Source of the DNA: Candidatus Saccharimonadota bacterium
Lineage (GTDB): Bacteria > Patescibacteriota > Saccharimonadia > Saccharimonadales > Saccharimonadaceae
DNA length: 64,000 nucleotides
Assembly: GCA_905372835.1 (NCBI GenBank)
Contig: CAJPQK010000001.1
Coordinates: forward strand, 511,897 to 575,896
Direction: 5' to 3'
Part shown: positions 58,511 through 64,000 of the stretch, one piece after another
Layout of the letters: every line of letters starts with the position of its first letter
Numbering within the stretch: position 1 is the stretch's first letter
Program-made: the position numbers and the translations under genes
Notes under the pieces: model-generated
Seen by the model: the letters and a program-made list of their open reading frames with translations, nothing else
Database searches by the model: none
What the model was told of the DNA's origin: nothing

Positions 58511-60496
58511 ATGAAAGAATCGAGGGTGGGGCAGTCTGACAGAACATTTTCCAAATTTTGGCTGCGTCGTCTCAGCAAAGCTTCACTGCTAGTCAATCTC
58601 TTCATTCTCCTCACATACGCATCGGCTCGTTTTTTGCCTGGCAATTATCGCTTTACTATCGGCGATTCAGTGACGGACTTGGCTGCCACCATCAGCGTAT
58701 TATCCGCAGCTTGGGCGCTTTGTCTCTGTGTTTGGATGCCACAAAAACAACGCACCTACCTGGCATGCGCCACCTATGCGTCGCTCATCATCACCATCGC
58801 CGCACTCATCGCCACCAGCGGCGGCATCTATTCTCCATTCACCAGCCTGTGGCTCATGGTCACCGTTTTTGCTGCAGTGTTCGGACCATGGTTAACTGGC
58901 GGTATCATCTTGCTAGTCGTGGCGCACATCGCCATGATTCATTTTGAAACACCACTGACACTGGAACAAATAGCCATCAGTGCAGCGCTTGGCATCATGC
59001 CGCTCGCACTGAGCATCGTCCTGTGGCGGTACCAACCGCAGAAGAAGCTTGATGATCGATTTACTGAACTGGAAAATAGGCTAACCTCCGCCGAGGGCAA
59101 ATCTGATGTCGTCATCAATACCATTGACGACGGCGTGATGGCTATTTCCAATGACGGTATCATTGAACTTATCAATCCAGCCGCGCAACAGATGATCGGC
59201 TGGGACAAAGGCGACGCTTTGGGTCTGAGTTGGCAAAGTGTCCTCAAGCTGGTACTCAAGGACGGATCTGACATCCCAGAGGGCAAGCATCCGGTCGCTC
59301 AAGCATTGTCTTCAAACCAGCCCACCCACAGCGACAACCTATTTCTCAAAACTTTCTCAGACAAACGACTACCGATCACCATCGTCAGTTCTCCCATAGG
59401 CCCACAAAAGGAGGGCGTCATCATCGTGTTCCGCGACATCTCCAAAGAACGCGCTGAGGAGCGAGAACAAGCCGAGTTCATTTCCACCGCCAGCCACGAA
59501 ATGCGCACGCCCGTGGCTTCCATCGAGGGATATCTGGGCCTGGCACTCAACCCAGCAACTGCCCAAATTGACGATAAAGCACGTGATTTCATCACCAAAG
59601 CGCACGCCTCCGCTCAACACCTGGGCCGGTTATTTCAAGACTTGCTGGATATCAGTAGGGCCGAGGATGGGCGTCTCAAAGATGAGCCAAAGCTATTCAA
59701 TGTGACTGATTTTGTGGCAGACATCTTTGAAGGTCTGGCACACAAAGCGGCTGAGAAAAATCTGCTCTATTCTTTCCGACCACACGCGTTGGCCAAAGAC
59801 TCCGCTGATCAGCATTTGCAGCCCATTTATTATGCCTTTGTCGACCCTGACCATTTCCGCGAAATCACCGCCAATTTGATAGAAAACGCCATCAAATACA
59901 CCAAAGAAGGTGAGGTGGTGGTTGATGTCACTGGTGACTCGTCAAAGGTGGTTGTCAGCGTGATGGATTCTGGCCTGGGGATTCCCGCAGAAGACGTTCC
60001 GCATCTTTTCCAAAAGTTTTATCGGGTTGACAATTCAGCCACTCGCGAAATCGGCGGTACTGGCTTGGGATTGTACCTGTCCCGCCGACTAGCCGAAAGT
60101 ATGTCAGGCGATTTACGCGTCGAAAGCGAGTACGGCAAGGGAAGTACGTTCTTCCTGGAAATACCACGGATTTCCAAAGAGGAAGCTGCTCACAAAGAAG
60201 CATCCCTACAGCCAGCATCAGTTCAGTACCATCAACTACAGCAGCAAGCCCCGGTAATTCCTGACGCAACGCCCGTAGAACCACCAGCAAATCCTCCAGC
60301 ACAGCCGCCAACAGAACAGCCCCAGCAGCCTACCGAACCTGCTCAGGTCACTGAGTCACCTGTCCAGCCCAACCAGCCACCACAGCCACAACCAATATCA
60401 ACCAGCCCAGAACACGCCACATTGGCCGACATCGAACATCATTTAGAGACCACTCGTCGCGCCATCAGCATACCGCGGAGGAACAATAACCCATAA
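58511..60496 (+). CDS. Multi-span PAS sensor histidine kinase with Pro-rich tail
   Basis: A 661-residue kinase. About six N-terminal membrane helices (25-175) form a sensor, followed by a coiled segment, a PAS domain (about 195-315) and the H-box ASHEMRTPVASI with phospho-His 329. The ATPase motifs are NLIENAIKYT, DSGLGIP and GTGLGLYLSRRLA. The last 110 residues are Pro/Gln-rich and probably disordered. Start is ATG 58511, 7 bp after TATACT; the frame extends upstream into the tRNA gene and is rejected there. It pairs with the next regulator. Confidence 0.92.
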   Translation: MKESRVGQSDRTFSKFWLRRLSKASLLVNLFILLTYASARFLPGNYRFTIGDSVTDLAATISVLSAAWALCLCVWMPQKQRTYLACATYASLIITIAALIATSGGIYSPFTSLWLMVTVFAAVFGPWLTGGIILLVVAHIAMIHFETPLTLEQIAISAALGIMPLALSIVLWRYQPQKKLDDRFTELENRLTSAEGKSDVVINTIDDGVMAISNDGIIELINPAAQQMIGWDKGDALGLSWQSVLKLVLKDGSDIPEGKHPVAQALSSNQPTHSDNLFLKTFSDKRLPITIVSSPIGPQKEGVIIVFRDISKERAEEREQAEFISTASHEMRTPVASIEGYLGLALNPATAQIDDKARDFITKAHASAQHLGRLFQDLLDISRAEDGRLKDEPKLFNVTDFVADIFEGLAHKAAEKNLLYSFRPHALAKDSADQHLQPIYYAFVDPDHFREITANLIENAIKYTKEGEVVVDVTGDSSKVVVSVMDSGLGIPAEDVPHLFQKFYRVDNSATREIGGTGLGLYLSRRLAESMSGDLRVESEYGKGSTFFLEIPRISKEEAAHKEASLQPASVQYHQLQQQAPVIPDATPVEPPANPPAQPPTEQPQQPTEPAQVTESPVQPNQPPQPQPISTSPEHATLADIEHHLETTRRAISIPRRNNNP

Positions 60497-60550
60497 AAGC
60501 ATAAGAATGATAGCAATTTTAATAATAATATCGTATAGTAGGTAGTAGAT

Positions 60551-61594
60551 ATGACAAAAATTTTACTCGTTGAAGATGACAAAAGTTTACGCGAAATCTA
60601 TGGCGTACGATTATTAGCAGAAGGATACGACATCGTGTCTGCAGGTGATGGCGAAGAAGCGCTCGCCATGGCCATCAAAGAACGGCCAGCGCTCATTTTG
60701 AGTGACGTGATGATGCCAAAAATTTCTGGCTTTGACATGCTGGATATTTTGCGGTCTGCCACTGAAACCAAAGACATCAAAGTGATCATCATGACCGCTT
60801 TGTCCTCAGAAGACCAACGAGCTCGCGGTGAACAATTAGGCGCTGACCGCTACCTCGTGAAATCCCAAGTCGGCATCGAAGACGTCGTACGCACGGTCCA
60901 CGAAGTTTTGGGCGATGTTCCGGGACTTACGCCAGCACCGCAACCGCAAACAGCCGCACAGCCAGCAGCAGCACCGCAACAAGCGCCAGCTATGCCACAG
61001 TCACCGCAAATGCCGCCGGTCCGGCCTGATGTCTCAGCATTGTCACCGCAGCCAACATTGCAAGCTGCCGCACCAGCGCCAGCCACATTGCCGCAGCCAA
61101 CTGCGCCTTTCTCATCCTCAGCACCGCGTCCTGCCAACTTAGGCGAGCGCGTCATTCGACCACTTGAGGGCGCCAGTCTGACGCCAACAGAGGATGTTGC
61201 CAAGCTCATGGAACAGGAACTGGAGGGAATTCCAAACCTCAAACCGCAACCGGCTGAACCTGAGCACGCCCCAGAGGAAACAGCACCAGCTCCGCAACCT
61301 GATACAACTCCAGAAGAAACTATTCCAACCCTAACAGCGGCTCCAGCTCCTGAAGCTCCGACAGAGCCTACGCACATTCCTGTCACCACACCAACGCCTC
61401 AAGCTCCACAAAGTATGCAAAGTGCCGCCGCTCCAGGACAACCAACTCCAAGCGTCCCAGCAGCACCAGTTGCCAATCCAGCTCCGCAACCACCGGCAAA
61501 TGCTGCGCCAACTCACATACCACCAGCTCCGGTCTTACATCCGCTTCCGTCTCAGCCACCGCAAACTCCTCCACCAGCACAACCACAAGCGTAA
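60551..61594 (+). CDS. Response regulator with long Pro/Ala-rich tail
   Basis: A 347-residue protein. The receiver domain (1 to about 122) has VEDD at 7-10, the phospho-acceptor Asp 52 in LILSDVMMP, MTALSS and the Lys in YLVKS. The remaining 225 residues are Pro/Ala/Gln/Thr-rich with no DNA-binding domain, apart from a short helical patch (SLTPTEDVAKLMEQELEGI). Such a long disordered tail on a receiver is unusual. It follows its likely partner kinase, which has a similar tail. Confidence 0.9.
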   Translation: MTKILLVEDDKSLREIYGVRLLAEGYDIVSAGDGEEALAMAIKERPALILSDVMMPKISGFDMLDILRSATETKDIKVIIMTALSSEDQRARGEQLGADRYLVKSQVGIEDVVRTVHEVLGDVPGLTPAPQPQTAAQPAAAPQQAPAMPQSPQMPPVRPDVSALSPQPTLQAAAPAPATLPQPTAPFSSSAPRPANLGERVIRPLEGASLTPTEDVAKLMEQELEGIPNLKPQPAEPEHAPEETAPAPQPDTTPEETIPTLTAAPAPEAPTEPTHIPVTTPTPQAPQSMQSAAAPGQPTPSVPAAPVANPAPQPPANAAPTHIPPAPVLHPLPSQPPQTPPPAQPQA

Positions 61595-62311
61595 ATGGCA
61601 GACAATACCATACCAACTCATGATTCAGCCCAGCGCCTCAACAAATTCGTGGCGCTGGCGCTTGGTGTGTCGCGCCGCCAGGCTGACGAGTTGATTGAAC
61701 AGGGCAAGGTTACGGTGAACGACCAGCCCGCCACGCTGGGTCAACGCGTAACCACAACCGACATCATTCGCTACGGCAACAAACCGCTCATCGCCCAAAC
61801 TCACCAGCTCATTCTCCTCCACAAACCCGTCGGTTACCTCTGTTCGCGCGCCTCTCAGGGTGGCATACCAACCATTTATGAATTATTACCGGCCAGCCTC
61901 CATCACCTGAAACCCGTCGGTCGCCTCGACAAAGACAGTTCTGGGCTTATCCTCCTCACTAACGACGGCGATTTTGCCCATCAGATGACACACCCATCGT
62001 TTTATAAAATTAAGCGCTATCTGGTCACGCTCGACCGACCACTCCAGCCGCTCCACCGGCAAATGATCAATGACTTTGGCGTGCAGCTACCTGACGGTCC
62101 CAGCCGCTTGACGCTCGAACGTCAGCACGACGGTGACGACCACCGCTGGATCGTCCAGATGAGCGAAGGCCGCAACCGCCAAATCCGCCGCACCTTCGCC
62201 GCCCTTGGCTACACCGTCACCAAGCTCCACCGGACAGACTTCGGTAACTACACCCTCGATGGCATCAAACGCGGGGAATTTCAGGAAAGTAAATTGACAC
62301 CAAGTCAATGA
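61595..62311 (+). CDS. RsuA/RluB-family pseudouridine synthase
   Basis: A 238-residue rRNA pseudouridine synthase. The N-terminal S4 domain (LNKFVALALGVSRRQADELI) binds RNA; the catalytic motif GRLDKDSSGLILLTNDGDFA holds the Asp, and SEGRNRQIRRTFAALGY is the C-terminal motif. It begins directly after the previous stop codon. Target among RsuA, RluB, RluE and RluF not decided. Confidence 0.92.
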   Translation: MADNTIPTHDSAQRLNKFVALALGVSRRQADELIEQGKVTVNDQPATLGQRVTTTDIIRYGNKPLIAQTHQLILLHKPVGYLCSRASQGGIPTIYELLPASLHHLKPVGRLDKDSSGLILLTNDGDFAHQMTHPSFYKIKRYLVTLDRPLQPLHRQMINDFGVQLPDGPSRLTLERQHDGDDHRWIVQMSEGRNRQIRRTFAALGYTVTKLHRTDFGNYTLDGIKRGEFQESKLTPSQ

Positions 62312-62346
62312 TTGGTGTATCGTATAGATATATAGGAGGACATACC

Positions 62347-62775
62347 ATGCGAGAAGGTAACAAATTTTCAATTGAAAATGATAGTGGATTATGGCGGAAA
62401 AAAGTAGGGGTCGTGCTCGGCACAGTAGCCAGCGCTGCATTAGCTCTGTCAGGCTGCGGTGCGCCAATATCAGAAACAGCACCAACGGCAACTACAGAAG
62501 GATCTACAATCAGCCCGGAGCTAGACTCAGCCAACCAGCCCAATATCGATTGGCAAACTGTTGACCAGAACTGTCTTGATGAACCTGACTGCAAGCGTGC
62601 AATATCATCCGTAGAGAAAGGTTGTGATGGTACCACTCTACTATACAAATATTATAATTACTACGGGCAAGGTGGCATAACAGCAGTCCCTAACAGCCCT
62701 GAGTGTACCGCTTCACAAGCACCAGAAAGTAGCCCAACACCAGTTGCTATAGTAACACCCACCCCAGCAGGCTAA
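62347..62775 (+). CDS. Small lipoprotein, unknown function
   Basis: A 142-residue protein. The start is ATG 62347 behind ATAGGAGGA. A charged N-terminal region and hydrophobic stretch end in the lipobox ALALSGC, so the mature protein is lipid-anchored outside the membrane. It has four further Cys, which could form disulfides, and Thr/Pro-rich ends. No family was recognised. Confidence 0.75.
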   Translation: MREGNKFSIENDSGLWRKKVGVVLGTVASAALALSGCGAPISETAPTATTEGSTISPELDSANQPNIDWQTVDQNCLDEPDCKRAISSVEKGCDGTTLLYKYYNYYGQGGITAVPNSPECTASQAPESSPTPVAIVTPTPAG

Positions 62776-62844
62776 GGCTAACCCCATTTTGCATACCGCT
62801 TATCCTCGCCAAATCCCCGCGCCTCTGGTATAATAAGCGTAATT

Positions 62845-64000
62845 ATGTCTCATAAATTACCTACCGTCGCCATCATCGGCCAAGCTAACGTTGGCAAAAG
62901 TTCACTATTCAATCGCTTGACGCGCGCCCGCACCGCCATCGTCGCCCGCGAAGCCGGCACCACCCGCGACAACGTTGTTGGCAAAGTCTCATACAAACGC
63001 CGCGTCTCATCTCCTGACGAGGCAAGCCAGGCTGAATTCTGGCTCATCGATACCGCCGGCCTCAAGCCCGCCGAAGACGAATTCGAAGCCACCATCCAAG
63101 ACCAAATCGCTGATGCCTCCGCCGCGGCCGACGTCATTCTCGTCATGGTCGATTCCACCGTCTATCCATCAGACGCCGACCGTCAACTGGCCAAAAAAGC
63201 CCTCAAAAGCGGCAAGCCCGTCCTCCTCATCGCCAACAAAGCTGACCTCAAAGGCTCGCTCCACACCGACGAATTCAAGCGTCTCGGCATCAAAACCATC
63301 ATCAAAACCTCTGCCGAGCACAACATTGGCATCTCCGAGCTACTCGACAACATTGCCAATCTCATTCCGCCAGCCACTCAAACCGAAGCTGACGACATCA
63401 TTCGCGTCGCCTTGATCGGCCGGCCAAATGTCGGCAAAAGCAACTTGTTTAACACCTTGGCGGGCAAGCAGCAAGCCATCGTCGCCAACGTTGCCGGCAC
63501 CACCCGCGACGTCAACCGCGTCCAAGTCCGCTACCACGGCCAGACTATCGAACTACTGGACACCGCCGGCATTCGTCGCCAGGGCAAGCAAGAAACCGGC
63601 ATCGAAAAATTCTCCGTCCTACGCACCATGCAAGCCATCAATGAAGCCGACATCTGCTTCCTCTTGATGGATGTCAACGAATTGAACGTCGGACTAGACC
63701 AACGCCTGGCGGGCATCATCGACGAAGCAGGCAAGGGGCTCGTGCTAGTGGTCAGCAAATGGGACTCCGTCGAAGGCAAAGACGCCTACACTCACGACGA
63801 GCTAGCACCGCAAATTAGCTATCATTTTAAATTCACACCCTACGCACCGCTGATTTTTACCTCATCAGTCACTGGCCAAAACGTCGCCAAATTGTTCGAC
63901 CTAGCCCTCGACATCCACACTCGCCGCCGCCAAGAATGCAAAACCCGCGTCCTCAACGACCTCTTACAAAAAGCCGTCGCCGCTCATCCGCCAGCCGGCC
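62845..64000 (+). CDS. der: Ribosome-assembly GTPase Der (EngA), 3' truncated by window
   Basis: 385 codons visible, running off the right edge. Two tandem GTPase domains are seen: the first with GQANVGKSS, DTAGL and NKAD; the second with GRPNVGKSN, DTAGI and SKWD. The KH-like C-terminal domain is cut. Der assists late 50S assembly. TATAAT at 62829-62834 lies 10 bp before ATG. Confidence 0.96.
   Translation, partial: MSHKLPTVAIIGQANVGKSSLFNRLTRARTAIVAREAGTTRDNVVGKVSYKRRVSSPDEASQAEFWLIDTAGLKPAEDEFEATIQDQIADASAAADVILVMVDSTVYPSDADRQLAKKALKSGKPVLLIANKADLKGSLHTDEFKRLGIKTIIKTSAEHNIGISELLDNIANLIPPATQTEADDIIRVALIGRPNVGKSNLFNTLAGKQQAIVANVAGTTRDVNRVQVRYHGQTIELLDTAGIRRQGKQETGIEKFSVLRTMQAINEADICFLLMDVNELNVGLDQRLAGIIDEAGKGLVLVVSKWDSVEGKDAYTHDELAPQISYHFKFTPYAPLIFTSSVTGQNVAKLFDLALDIHTRRRQECKTRVLNDLLQKAVAAHPPAG

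Noticed and set aside
1..64000. Recoded TGA (Gly or Trp) as in some candidate phyla
   Set aside because: Many genes end in TGA at the expected family length, the tRNA-Trp has a CCA anticodon, and no in-frame TGA interrupts a conserved gene.

Overview
The window looks like a chromosome segment of a candidate-phyla-radiation bacterium, most likely Saccharibacteria (TM7), probably from the oral cavity. The basis is the r-protein set (no rpmD between rpsE and rplO; no adk or map after secY), tiny intergenic gaps, sortase-type surface proteins and many short membrane proteins. TGA is used as an ordinary stop (for example at 305-307 and 1168-1170), so the recoded genetic code of Gracilibacteria does not apply. 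The taxonomic call is inference; no database was searched.

Layout. 1-20014: end of an L-lactate dehydrogenase gene, then the S10-spc-alpha ribosomal super-operon (rpsJ to rpsI, with secY, infA, rpmJ and rpoA), interrupted by three single-gene insertions and by a 2.96-kb AT-rich copper-resistance island (12961-15923). 20087-34189: housekeeping genes (RNA methyltransferase, trpS, pseudouridine synthase, DNA polymerase III delta', yajQ, rpmG), four tRNA genes, an LPLTG surface protein, a glycosyltransferase/GH57 pair and a sensor kinase. 34280-45408: the secE-nusG-rplK-rplA-rplJ-rplL order is kept, but single genes have been inserted at several junctions, including a GC-rich LAHTG adhesin between rplA and rplJ. 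45638-64000: replication and recombination genes (dnaX, dnaB, ybaB, recR), envelope genes, a two-component signalling region with two more sensor kinases and two response regulators, a tRNA-Glu gene, and the start of der.

Most unusual: the adhesin gene at 42570-44108 is built, from near its start codon to its stop, as an almost gap-free string of about 45 short, mostly non-overlapping inverted repeats (potential hairpins). They run through signal peptide, folded domains, Pro-rich stalk and sorting signal, and continue into both flanks. I know of no described gene class organised this way. Other notable points are the copper island with nested direct repeats A-B...B-A at its ends, a structured promoter-to-terminator leader or small RNA at 58015-58170 on the minus strand, a large set of genes whose -10 box lies only 6-15 nt before the start codon (leaderless-type transcripts), and apparent loss of zinc-binding cysteines from several proteins.

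How the genes work together: ribosome, RNA polymerase alpha, Sec translocase and replication genes make up the core. The inserted genes are mainly membrane, surface or signalling functions, which fits an organism living attached to a host bacterium.
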